Origin: FEN-1297 sp963834015
Lineage (GTDB): Bacteria; Bacteroidota; Ignavibacteria; Ignavibacteriales; Ignavibacteriaceae
NCBI GenBank assembly: GCA_963834015.1
Contig: CAWIAG010000001.1
Location: 1-64,000 of the forward strand
Direction of reading: 5' to 3'
Length of the DNA stretch: 64,000 nucleotides
Each line of letters starts with the position of its first letter. Within the stretch, counting starts at the first letter, position 1. The position numbers and the translations under genes were made by a program. Positions 26,888-34,557 of the stretch are shown here, piece by piece. The notes beneath the pieces are model-generated. The model saw only the letters and a program-made list of their open reading frames with translations, ran no database searches and was not told the origin of the DNA.

Positions 26888-27793
26888 CTAGTGGCCTTCG
26901 CCATAAAATTTTTCGCCTGCAGTAACTTCAATATTAAGGTGATTTTGCTTAGGTGGAAGCGGACACGTTGCAAATTTTGTAAATGAACAAGGCGGATTAT
27001 ATGCCTTATTAAAATCTAAATCAACATTACCTGAACTGTCCGGTATTGATGCATATAAAAACCTGCCGGCACCGTATGTTTCACTGCCGTTTGTTTTATC
27101 TGCGAAAATTATGAATAATTCCGTACCTTCCTTTATAGGATCAAGTTTATATTCCGCACCTCTAATTTCAAAAACAAGTTCACCCGGAACAGTGTCATTC
27201 TCTACCGTTCCGATTATAGTAGATACCGGAATAATTTTAGGTGAATTGTATGGTTCAAATTTAGCTTTAAGCCGCCAATCCTCATTTATAGGATATGTTT
27301 CTATCCCTTTAAAATTATTAACCAATGGAGCATCCAGATCTCTCAACCTTATTCCGTATTTTCCGCTTCGCGAAATCAATACCCATCTTAATGAACCCAG
27401 TGCAAGTTCGGTAGCACTCTCGGCTGAATCGCTTACAAGATTTAATTCCGAAACCGGTTTGCCGCTTGATTTTACATCAATTCCCCTATTAATTCTTATG
27501 CTTGCTTTACCGTTTTTTAATATGATAATTCCGATGTCTGAGGGCGCCTTATCTTTAGGAAAAACTATTTTATTTAAAGGTCCGGAACCAAAAGAATTTT
27601 CTCCTTCATCTAGCCAGTATAGTCCAACAAGATTAAGCCAGCCGTTATCTTTTTTTAATCTTTCAATTCTTTCCCCGTGCCATTTTTGTATGGAAGCAAT
27701 ATAGGCAGAATCTCCTTTTTCTTTTATCCCATTACAACCGGTAAATAAAAGGAAAAAAACAGTCCAAATATTTAAACCTAAACTACTCTTCAA
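26888..27793 (-). CDS. DUF1684-family lipoprotein
   Basis: A 301-residue protein with a lipoprotein signal (FFLLFTGC). It is followed by the DUF1684 pattern: WHGERIERLKKDNGWLNLVGLYWLDEGENSFGS near residue 35, PVSTIIGTVENDTVPGELVFEI in the middle, and the C-terminal block DFNKAYNPPCSFTKFATCPLPPKQNHL with two conserved Cys. The family is widespread but uncharacterised. It is the first gene of a probable minus-strand operon continuing to DinB and the two-component system. Confidence 0.88.
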   Translation of the reverse strand: MKSSLGLNIWTVFFLLFTGCNGIKEKGDSAYIASIQKWHGERIERLKKDNGWLNLVGLYWLDEGENSFGSGPLNKIVFPKDKAPSDIGIIILKNGKASIRINRGIDVKSSGKPVSELNLVSDSAESATELALGSLRWVLISRSGKYGIRLRDLDAPLVNNFKGIETYPINEDWRLKAKFEPYNSPKIIPVSTIIGTVENDTVPGELVFEIRGAEYKLDPIKEGTELFIIFADKTNGSETYGAGRFLYASIPDSSGNVDLDFNKAYNPPCSFTKFATCPLPPKQNHLNIEVTAGEKFYGEGH

Positions 27794-28192
27794 TTTTCAA
27801 TATGTCCTTCAGAATATAAACTTGCCGGCACTAATGAGATTTTAAATACTACAGCTAAATTAAATATTTTAAACCGGAAAACCTTAAATTAAATTTTTAC
27901 ACCCTGCTTCTCTTGAATTGATTCTTACACTCCGGGCAATTTTAGAAAAGGCTTGCTAATATAGTATTTATTCATATTTGCAGGCAGAAACTATTATTTC
28001 TGATTGCTTATGAAATATAAAGTGGTATTGATTTTTTGTTAAATGAAATAAGAAAGCAGAAAATTATTATCCGTTTTGAATAATAAAAATATAATTAAAA
28101 TCTTCTTAAATAAAATAGTTAAGTAATAATTTACATTAGATGTGAAATTCCGGTTAATGCTCGCAGTGTGCTGCATTAATAAATTAATAGAA
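27794..28192. other. AT-rich intergenic gap
   Basis: About 400 bases between two minus-strand genes. I see the promoter space for the DUF1684 operon but no hairpin with a T tract, no RNA gene and no believable small ORF. Confidence 0.4.
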
Positions 28193-28732
28193 TTACCAGC
28201 CCATTCTTTTACGCAGGGAAACAATATGTGCTATATGATGTTTACTGTGCCAGGCATATATTGCCAATGTTTTTTCAAGGCTTATCAATCCGGATTCAGG
28301 GTGGCGAAAAGTTTTTTTAAAATCATCCCGGGAAAGTGACTTTATTAAATTTACCCACCTGGTATGAAGGTTTGTCAAAAGTTCAACAGATATATAGATA
28401 TTAGTATTAAAAGTATCTGCAAGCTCTGCCCATTTTTTTTCATCATAAGGCTTAATAACCGGATTTTCTTCAGTCAGCGCTAATTTAAACCTTATATAAC
28501 TGTTTAGATGGCTGTCGGACAAATGATGTACTACCTGTCTTATCGTCCAACCGCCTGGTCGGTAAGGAGAATCAAGTTGTGCTTCTGAAAGTCCTTCAAC
28601 CGCATTACGTAAATTTGAGGGGGCTTCTTCCAGATCCTGAATATAGAAACTTATCATATCCGCATTTATTTCTGATTCAAAGTTTAAACGCCCTATAGGA
28701 TAACGAAGATCTTGGTCAATAGATTCTGACAT
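28193..28732 (-). CDS. YfiT-like DinB-family putative metal-dependent hydrolase / thiol transferase
   Basis: A 179-residue protein closely matching the YfiT/BstA pattern: DLRYPIGRLNFES at the start, YRPGGWTIRQVVHHLSDSHLNSYIRFKLALTE (first metal His), EKKWAELADT, and the C-terminal YAWHSKHHIAHI with the HxxxH-type pair. YfiT-type proteins are nickel/zinc-binding and include bacillithiol transferases. It is a second DinB-superfamily member in this window but clearly a different subfamily from the one at 26378. It lies 49 bases after the PGPGW membrane protein. Confidence 0.88.
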   Translation of the reverse strand: MSESIDQDLRYPIGRLNFESEINADMISFYIQDLEEAPSNLRNAVEGLSEAQLDSPYRPGGWTIRQVVHHLSDSHLNSYIRFKLALTEENPVIKPYDEKKWAELADTFNTNIYISVELLTNLHTRWVNLIKSLSRDDFKKTFRHPESGLISLEKTLAIYAWHSKHHIAHIVSLRKRMGW

Positions 28733-28781
28733 TTTTAAATTATTCCTAAGCTAGAGTTGATTAAGAAACCGTGAAGTATTT

Positions 28782-29057
28782 TTACCAGTTTGTTTTGATG
28801 CTCTCTGTGTGAATCTCAGCAGGTGGAATTTCTTTTGATAAGACTAATGATTTCCAATAACTTCTTTTTAATCGCAATTTAACTTTTTTAAGAAGTTTGT
28901 CTGCCCAAACAAATTCGGTTGCTAAAACAGCCAAACCGGCAGGAATAACTAAACTGGCGGGACCGGGGGTCGCCAATAATATTATTCCAATTAATAGTAT
29001 AGTAAATCCTATTATTGAAACTATTATTCTTTTTAATTGCTTGAGAGTTTTGCTCAT
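28782..29057 (-). CDS. PGPGW-type small membrane protein
   Basis: A 91-residue protein with two adjoining hydrophobic segments (about 11-30 and 31-48). The family motif LLATPGPASLVIPAGLAVLATEF sits between them, followed by a basic amphipathic stretch (WADKLLKKVKLRLKRSYWK). This is a small inner-membrane family of unknown function. It is transcribed with the YfiT-like gene and divergently from the YdeI-like gene at 29254. Confidence 0.82.
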   Translation of the reverse strand: MSKTLKQLKRIIVSIIGFTILLIGIILLATPGPASLVIPAGLAVLATEFVWADKLLKKVKLRLKRSYWKSLVLSKEIPPAEIHTESIKTNW

Positions 29058-29253
29058 ATAAATTAGATTATTGAAATAGAAAATTTAGTTAAGCATCAAA
29101 TTTTTAGCAAAAGAACTCTTAACTGCCATTACTTGTATGCCCGCAATTATTTGACGGTCGGCAGTTTTTAATTATTTTTTAAAGTAAGTTTTAATAAGTT
29201 GAATAACTTTACTCTAAAATAGGAAAAAATTCCATTAAGAAGCAAGAACTTTT

Positions 29254-29907
29254 ATGGAAAACATTTTAAATAAAAAACTTCATATAAAATCAGGTCTCAT
29301 TCTTGTTGTTTTAAATTCACCTGAAGGATATTTGGCCAGGTTAAAACCCTTGCCTCAAAAAGCTGCAATTTCTGAAAAAATTATTAAAAATTGCGATTTT
29401 ATTCAATATTTTGTCTCAAGTGTGGCGGATCTTGAAAAAGCTCTGCCTGTATGCAGGAATTCTATTAAGGACGGCGGTAGCATCTGGATAACTTATCCTA
29501 AAAAAAGTTCAAAGATAAAAACTGATCTTAATAGGGATATAAGTTTTCCGGTTTTAAAAAAGAACGGCTTTACAGGAGTTGCTATCGTTTCAATAGATGA
29601 AACCTGGTCGGCTTTCCGGATTAAACCCGTGCCTTTAACCGGAACAAAGAATTCTGTTTCTGTTTCACCGGATAATTTCAGGAAATATGTTAACAAAGAA
29701 AAGAGGATTATTACTCCGCCCGAAGACTTGCAAAAAGAATTTCATAAAAATAAAAAAGCATTTGAGCTTTTTAATTCTTTAGCTTTCAGCCATAAGAAAG
29801 AATATGTACTATGGATTTTGGAAGCTAAAAGAGATGATACAAGAGCTAAACGAATAAAGGGGACTATCGAATTACTATTAAAAGGTTCGAAAAATCCATT
29901 TAATTAA
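29254..29907 (+). CDS. fusion of a DUF3052-like domain and a YdeI/OmpD-associated (OmdA) domain
   Basis: A 217-residue protein. Residues 1-125 resemble DUF3052-like proteins (LILVVLNSPEGYLARLKPLP, then DGGSIWITYPKKSS, and WSAFRIKP). The C-terminal 65 residues match the YdeI/OmdA domain: PPEDLQKEFHKNKKAFELFNSL, SHKKEYVLWILEAKRDDTRAKRI and IELLLKG. OmdA-type proteins have been linked to bacteriocin or peptide protection, but function is not established. It is monocistronic and ends six bases from the convergent thioredoxin gene. Confidence 0.75.
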   Translation: MENILNKKLHIKSGLILVVLNSPEGYLARLKPLPQKAAISEKIIKNCDFIQYFVSSVADLEKALPVCRNSIKDGGSIWITYPKKSSKIKTDLNRDISFPVLKKNGFTGVAIVSIDETWSAFRIKPVPLTGTKNSVSVSPDNFRKYVNKEKRIITPPEDLQKEFHKNKKAFELFNSLAFSHKKEYVLWILEAKRDDTRAKRIKGTIELLLKGSKNPFN

Positions 29908-29913
29908 TTCTTG

Positions 29914-30309
29914 TTAAACTGTCGAAGCTTCAATTTGTTTAGAAAGTATATTCTCATCTATAAATCCATTATTTATAAACATACTTTTGCCGTCCGCAGT
30001 AAAAATTACTGTACTTGGTACGGTTTTAATTTTAAATAAGGATATTAAATCTCTTTCATCAAAAGCATTAATGCTTATTAAATTAAATTTAGGGTCTTTA
30101 AATTGCAGGCTGTTCAACACCGGCTTTTGTGAAGTTTTACATTGTACACATTGATTAGTCCAAAAATACAAAATAGTTGGTAATGAATTTTGAGTAAGGT
30201 ATTTTGCAGGTAACTGAATATGTAGCTTACTTTTAGTAAGCCTGTACCTTAAGCTGAACAATGCCGATAATGTAAATAATGCAGCTAATAAAATAATTCT
30301 TTCTGTCAT
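29914..30309 (-). CDS. membrane-anchored thioredoxin-like protein
   Basis: A 131-residue protein with an N-terminal hydrophobic anchor (about 4-22). A thioredoxin fold follows with active site FWTNQCVQCKTSQKP (CVQC instead of CGPC), LISINAFDERDL, the cis-Pro segment IKTVPSTVIFTADG and ISKQI-like helix. This gene and the DUF4395 gene just upstream (10-base gap) form a pair that recurs in other phyla near sulfurtransferase and sulfur-relay genes. The leader upstream of the pair suggests control by cysteine supply. Confidence 0.86.
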   Translation of the reverse strand: MTERIILLAALFTLSALFSLRYRLTKSKLHIQLPAKYLTQNSLPTILYFWTNQCVQCKTSQKPVLNSLQFKDPKFNLISINAFDERDLISLFKIKTVPSTVIFTADGKSMFINNGFIDENILSKQIEASTV

Positions 30310-30319
30310 TTTAACCTCT

Positions 30320-30763
30320 TTAAACCGTTGTCCTGTGAATAATTCCCAGTTTATTCAACTGAAAATATATATAGCATCCGAGGCAAAAATTTACTGTTAG
30401 ATTTATAAATGCAAGTGCCAGCACAACAAATGACAAGCCCCATCCGGGTATACCCAGATTAAACTGAAGCGCAATGAAAGAAAATAGTAGAAAAACGCCC
30501 CCAAGCCCCTGCGCAAACTGGTGCGGAGCGCTATCCTCTTCAACAATTTTAGGTTTAATAATGCCCAGCGGCTTTGCAGCATGTAAATAAATCAACTTAA
30601 ATAGCCCTGCATGCGGGAAGATTGTTCCAATTAGCAGAACTGCCGATATAAAAGCAACCAGCCAGGGTTGTTGTAATAAAAAAGCCGTAGCTGTTAACAC
30701 TATAATTGCTCCCTGGTTAAATCTTAACGCATTTTTATCTAATTTATATCTTCCGGTACTCAT
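30320..30763 (-). CDS. DUF4395 membrane protein
   Basis: A 147-residue protein with about four transmembrane helices. The family features are LDKNALRFNQGAIIVLTATAF at the start, IFPHAGLFKLIYLHAAKPLG, and the C-terminal VNFCLGCYIYFQL containing a CxxC pair at the membrane face. DUF4395 genes commonly accompany thioredoxin and rhodanese genes; a role in sulfur or thiol transport/relay is assumed but not proven. It is the first structural gene after the leader ORF and terminator described at 30827-31002. Confidence 0.88.
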   Translation of the reverse strand: MSTGRYKLDKNALRFNQGAIIVLTATAFLLQQPWLVAFISAVLLIGTIFPHAGLFKLIYLHAAKPLGIIKPKIVEEDSAPHQFAQGLGGVFLLFSFIALQFNLGIPGWGLSFVVLALAFINLTVNFCLGCYIYFQLNKLGIIHRTTV

Positions 30764-30826
30764 TATGAATCCTTATTATTTTTTTATTAAAAATTTCTTT
30801 AGCTCCTGTAGTCAATACTTTAAAAT

Positions 30827-30862
30827 AAAAAACCCGCTGTCAATTTTTATCGCCAGCGGGTT
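30827..30862 (-). terminator. intrinsic terminator in the leader of the DUF4395-thioredoxin operon (attenuator)
   Basis: On the minus strand AACCCGCTG (30862-30854) pairs perfectly with CAGCGGGTT (30839-30831), a 9-bp GC-rich stem. It is followed at once by TTTTTT ATTTTA (from 30832 downward). It lies 23 bases after the stop of a 38-codon leader ORF and about 65 bases before the DUF4395 start. No complete gene ends here, so it is a leader terminator, not a 3' terminator. Confidence 0.85.
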
Positions 30863-30927
30863 TAATAGTTTTGATTTTTAATCTTTTATGTAATTCTATT
30901 ATTTAATACAATCCGATATTCCGCCGG
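30853..30927 (-). promoter_or_regulatory. predicted antiterminator pairing of the cysteine leader
   Basis: On the minus strand CCGGCGG (30927-30921, codons 26-28 of the leader ORF, five codons after the last Cys) can pair with CCGCTGG (30859-30853), part of the 5' arm of the terminator, by seven base pairs including one G-U. A ribosome stalled at the Cys codons would leave this segment free, favouring the antiterminator. A ribosome reading on would mask it and let the terminator form. Confidence 0.6.
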
Positions 30928-31002
30928 TGGGTTAACGAAATTGCAACAACAAATACATGCGTAATTGTGCTTGATTCTATTTGTACGGTCAAAAATATTC
31001 AT
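30886..31002 (-). CDS. polycysteine leader peptide
   Basis: A 38-codon minus-strand ORF, ATG at 31002 to TAA at 30886. It has a basic N-terminal half (MNIFDRTNRIKHNY), then A-CICCC-NF with Cys codons at positions 16, 18, 19 and 20 (30943-30957), then NPPAEYR. Four cysteines in five residues in a 38-residue peptide are very unusual for such an AT-rich genome. No clear Shine-Dalgarno sequence precedes it. Together with the downstream terminator and antiterminator pairing it fits a translated attenuator leader for the DUF4395-thioredoxin operon. Polycysteine leader ORFs controlling sulfur genes are known in mycobacteria; an equivalent in this phylum would be inference. Confidence 0.7.
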   Translation of the reverse strand: MNIFDRTNRIKHNYACICCCNFVNPPAEYRIVLNNRIT

Positions 31003-31266
31003 TCTGCGATTTTTTATTTTTATAAGATTTTAATCTAATTCAAATGAACACAAATTTCAAGATCGCATTTTTAATGAATGCTGTAAATCAATTTTAAATA
31101 GAGAAAATAAATATATTTTCGTCTCGGATTCATATCTGAAATGATATAATATTGTTATGAAATTGTTATGATTTATTATGAGCTGATAAATATATTTCCA
31201 GCTGTTATTAATCTCAATAACGGTCATAAATTGCTTAAATATTTATTTGAGTTCTAAAGAAAGTTG
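31003..31266. promoter_or_regulatory. divergent promoter region between the cysteine leader and the FAD oxidoreductase
   Basis: About 260 AT-rich bases hold the promoters of the minus-strand leader operon and the plus-strand redox operon. I cannot assign -10/-35 boxes with confidence, and no further hairpins stand out. Confidence 0.4.
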
Positions 31267-32616
31267 ATGATGCAGCATCTGGTTATAATAGGTAATGGAA
31301 TAACGGGCATTACTACTGCACGTTTTGTCAGGAAGTATAGTAATATGCGCATCACAATTATATCGGATGAATCAAAGTACTTCTTTTCAAGAACTGCATT
31401 AATGTATGTTTATATGGGGCATATGAAATGGGAAAATATTAAACCCTATGAGGATTGGTTTTATGAAAAGAACAGGATCGAACTATTATATCATAAAGTT
31501 ATTTTTATCAATACAAATGAAAAAAAAATTACACTCGATAATAATGATTTTATTTCATATGATAAGCTTGTCATTGCCACAGGCTCAAAAACTAACAAAT
31601 TCGGCTGGCCTGGCAGGGATTTGCCGGGAGTCCAGGGATTGTACTCAAAACAGGATTTAGAACTTCTTGAAGAAAATACTAAAAATATCGAGAGAGCAGT
31701 TATTGTCGGCGGCGGTTTAATAGGTATTGAATTGGGTGAAATGCTCCTATCAAGAAATATTCATGTAACATTTTTAGTGCGTGAAAAATTTTACTGGGGC
31801 AGCATCCTTCCTAAGGAAGAGGCATCAATGGTTGGCAGGCATATTGTGGAACATGGTATGAACCTCGAACTGGAGACTGAATTAAAAGAGATAATTTCAG
31901 GTAGTAACGGAAGGGTAAAGGCAATTCTTACAACTAAGGGTGAAGAGATCGCTTGTCAATTTGTCGGACTAACTCCCGGCGTCCATCCTAATATTGATTT
32001 ACTTATTAATTCTGGAATTAAAACCGCAAGGGGGGTCCTTGTAAATGAATATCTCGAAACAAACATTCAGGATGTGTATTCTGCCGGCGATTGTGCTGAA
32101 ATTATTACAACATCAAAAATTGCGTCGGATGCACCTGCGCCTATATCAGGCAGGGTTGAACAATTATGGTACACCGGTAAAATGCAGGCTGAAATCCTTG
32201 CCCGGAATATTTTAGGTGAAAAAATAAAATATAATAGGGGTATTTGGTATAATTCTGCAAAGTTTTTGGACATAGAATATCAAACTTATGGTTTCGTTGC
32301 TAATGTACCTGCGGATGGTGAAGACTCATTTTTTTGGGAACATGCTTCAGGTAAAATATGTATCCGTCTGGTATATTCAAAAATGGACAAAGTAATTTTA
32401 GGTGTAAATGCTTTTGGTATAAGGTTGCGGCATACGATATTTGAAAATTGGATTAAACAGAAAAAAACAGTTGAATTTGTTCTTGAAAATCTAAGGGCCG
32501 CTAATTTTGACCCTGAGTTTTATATGAAATATGAAAATGAGATTCTGGGAAAATATAATCAGCAAAATCCTGCTGCAAAATTGGTCATAAAGAAGAAGTT
32601 TGTTGAAATGTATTAA
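31267..32616 (+). CDS. FAD-dependent pyridine nucleotide-disulfide-type oxidoreductase
   Basis: A 449-residue flavoprotein; ATG at 31267 or 31270. It has two dinucleotide-binding folds: N-terminal VIIGNGITGITTAR (FAD) and AVIVGGGLIGIELGEMLL at about 145 (NAD(P)H). The FAD-binding second motif is YSAGDCAE near 275. There is no redox-active CxxC, so it is of the NirB-N-terminal / rubredoxin-reductase type rather than a disulfide reductase. The C-terminal domain (about 330-450) is unassigned. It is followed after 15 bases by a membrane 4Fe-4S protein; the pair is inferred to pass electrons from NAD(P)H into a membrane redox chain. Confidence 0.88.
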   Translation: MMQHLVIIGNGITGITTARFVRKYSNMRITIISDESKYFFSRTALMYVYMGHMKWENIKPYEDWFYEKNRIELLYHKVIFINTNEKKITLDNNDFISYDKLVIATGSKTNKFGWPGRDLPGVQGLYSKQDLELLEENTKNIERAVIVGGGLIGIELGEMLLSRNIHVTFLVREKFYWGSILPKEEASMVGRHIVEHGMNLELETELKEIISGSNGRVKAILTTKGEEIACQFVGLTPGVHPNIDLLINSGIKTARGVLVNEYLETNIQDVYSAGDCAEIITTSKIASDAPAPISGRVEQLWYTGKMQAEILARNILGEKIKYNRGIWYNSAKFLDIEYQTYGFVANVPADGEDSFFWEHASGKICIRLVYSKMDKVILGVNAFGIRLRHTIFENWIKQKKTVEFVLENLRAANFDPEFYMKYENEILGKYNQQNPAAKLVIKKKFVEMY

Positions 32617-32631
32617 CGAAAATGGTGATAT

Positions 32632-33960
32632 ATGAATATGGTAAATATTGAATCCTCTGGAATTTATAGTAACAAAAAAAATATTGAATTTTTAAAAAGA
32701 GTTGGAATAGCTTTAATTGGCACCGGCTTTCTTTTTTTTATGATTTGTATTACTGGCGTGTCCAATGCTCAGCCTGTTCTATATTCTTTGTTAAGCTTTG
32801 GCTTAATTGTATCCGGATCCATTTTCTATTTTTTAATTCAAATGAAAGACGCGCCCGCCGGTATAAAAAATAACCAGATATTTTTTGATTCAATTACTTC
32901 CGGGAAAATGATTGCATGGATTTTAGGTATGGTATTAACAGGTTTTTATGTAGTGCTCTATTGGTTTCCCGGTATGATCCAAAACTGGGTTAATCTTTTA
33001 AATCCCTTAAGTTATTCGCTCCGGGCCGAACGTGCGGATAGATGGTTTTTATACGGAACTCTTTATACATTGGCAGTAATTATAATGGCTGTGAGAATGA
33101 TTGTAAAATACAGGCATAACCGCTACCAGATTATCAGATCTTTATCCGTTAGTTTTTTCCAGTTAGGATTTTCATTCTTAATCCCGTCTATTCTTATCAG
33201 GCTCAATAAACCGGAATTTTATTTTAATTATTTCTGGCCGTTGAAATACCAATATCTTTTCCCGGGTGAAATCAAATATCTTACCTCAAACGGCGAAGCG
33301 CTTGGATATTTTATGGTGTTCTGGAGCGCAATGATGATTTTAGTAGCAACACCTGTGCTTACATATTTCTTCGGTAAACGGTGGTATTGTTCGTGGGTAT
33401 GCGGATGTGGAGCGCTTGCAGAAACTGCGGGTGATCCGTTTAGGCAAAACTCCGATAAATCACTTAAAGCCTGGAAATTTGAAAGATGGTTGGTTCACTC
33501 GGTCTTAGCTTTTATCATTATAACTACATTATTATTATGGGTTAATTCCGCATCCAACGGAAAGCTTCTTGGATGGGCTTCCCAAAATTTTTCAGAATGG
33601 TACGGGTTTATTATTGGCTCATTATTTTCAGGAATAATTGGTGTCGGATTTTACCCGGTTTTCGGCAGTCGTGTTTGGTGCCGTTTTGGATGTCCAATGG
33701 CTGCGACTTTAGGATTGCTCCAAAAATATTTTTCTAAATTCAGGATTACTGTTAATGGAAGCCAATGTATTTCGTGTGGTAATTGTTCAACTTATTGCGA
33801 GATGGGGATTGATGTAAAATGGTATGCACAAAGGGGACAGAATATTATTCGTTCATCGTGTGTCGGTTGTGGTATTTGTGCCGCAGTTTGTCCAAGAGGG
33901 GTTCTGAAACTTGAAAATCTTCCAATGAAAGGAAGATATAATAAAACTGTTGAATTATAG
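32632..33960 (+). CDS. NosR/CcoG/NapH-like membrane 4Fe-4S protein
   Basis: A 442-residue polytopic protein: transmembrane segments at about 24-42, 49-67, 88-110, 140-157, 165-185, 225-250, 290-308 and 330-350. It carries cysteine motifs WYCSWVCGCGALAET and RVWCRFGCP typical of the NapH/NosR/CcoG family. Two C-terminal [4Fe-4S] ferredoxin clusters follow: CISCGNCSTYC and CVGCGICAAVCP. Family members move electrons between quinones and periplasmic or cytoplasmic partners or assist metal oxidase assembly. It is co-transcribed with the FAD oxidoreductase upstream. Confidence 0.88.
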   Translation: MNMVNIESSGIYSNKKNIEFLKRVGIALIGTGFLFFMICITGVSNAQPVLYSLLSFGLIVSGSIFYFLIQMKDAPAGIKNNQIFFDSITSGKMIAWILGMVLTGFYVVLYWFPGMIQNWVNLLNPLSYSLRAERADRWFLYGTLYTLAVIIMAVRMIVKYRHNRYQIIRSLSVSFFQLGFSFLIPSILIRLNKPEFYFNYFWPLKYQYLFPGEIKYLTSNGEALGYFMVFWSAMMILVATPVLTYFFGKRWYCSWVCGCGALAETAGDPFRQNSDKSLKAWKFERWLVHSVLAFIIITTLLLWVNSASNGKLLGWASQNFSEWYGFIIGSLFSGIIGVGFYPVFGSRVWCRFGCPMAATLGLLQKYFSKFRITVNGSQCISCGNCSTYCEMGIDVKWYAQRGQNIIRSSCVGCGICAAVCPRGVLKLENLPMKGRYNKTVEL

Positions 33961-34557
33961 TGATTAACTGAAATTACGCTAATGATATTTAAGATTACCC
34001 GGGCACCTGCCTACCGTCAGGCAGGTTCATGCCGGGAGCTTGAAATTATAAATAGTTTTCAGCTTTTCTCAAAGGGATGGGTGCCAAGCCAAAATGATTT
34101 GAAAATTGTTGATAAAGCAAATAAAACTAAATCTCAGGACTAAAGGATTTATTAAATCAAAATTAAGCATTTAAAAATCCTGATAATCCTAAATTCCGTT
34201 TTGAGCCATAGGCGCATCAGCCTTTGGCCGAAATCCAGGTTCAGACAGCTTTCTGAGTTAGTCTATTAATTATCTGGTTTTAACGTAAGCCGGATATTAT
34301 TTCGGCTGTATTTCATCTGGCCTGTTCAATTTAAATTGAGGTGTTAAAAGTTGAGGCAATTTGCAACAGCCTGCTATTACAGGCTGGTTGAAATTGAAAA
34401 AAGTCATTGAGCGTTTTTTCATCGGAATGAGGTATCAATTATAACGGTCAGTTTCCTGCATTGAAGAAATAAGTATTATTTTTCGTATTTTCTTCAGGTC
34501 AATTTTTAATTCATTTGAATAAGTAATCAAAATTAATCATTTAAGCGGTAGGGAATA
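33961..34557. repeat. hairpin-rich intergenic region (REP-like structures)
   Basis: A 597-base gap between two plus-strand genes with at least four separate inverted repeats. (1) CCTGCCT/AGGCAGG at 34006-34025, extended by an outer CCCGG...CCGGG arm (about 33998-34037). (2) GCCATAGGC/GCCTTTGGC at 34205-34228, one mismatch. (3) AGCCG/CGGCT at 34288-34307. (4) CAGCCTG/CAGGCTG with flanking AAC/GTT at about 34365-34388. No coding frame. It may be a structured RNA or a degenerate repeat element; the first hairpin could also end the redox operon, although it has no T tract. Confidence 0.55.

Noticed and set aside
30764..31266. Terminator at 30831 as the end of an upstream gene
   Set aside because: On the minus strand nothing longer than the leader ORF precedes it, and on the plus strand no gene ends before it; a leader terminator is the simpler reading.
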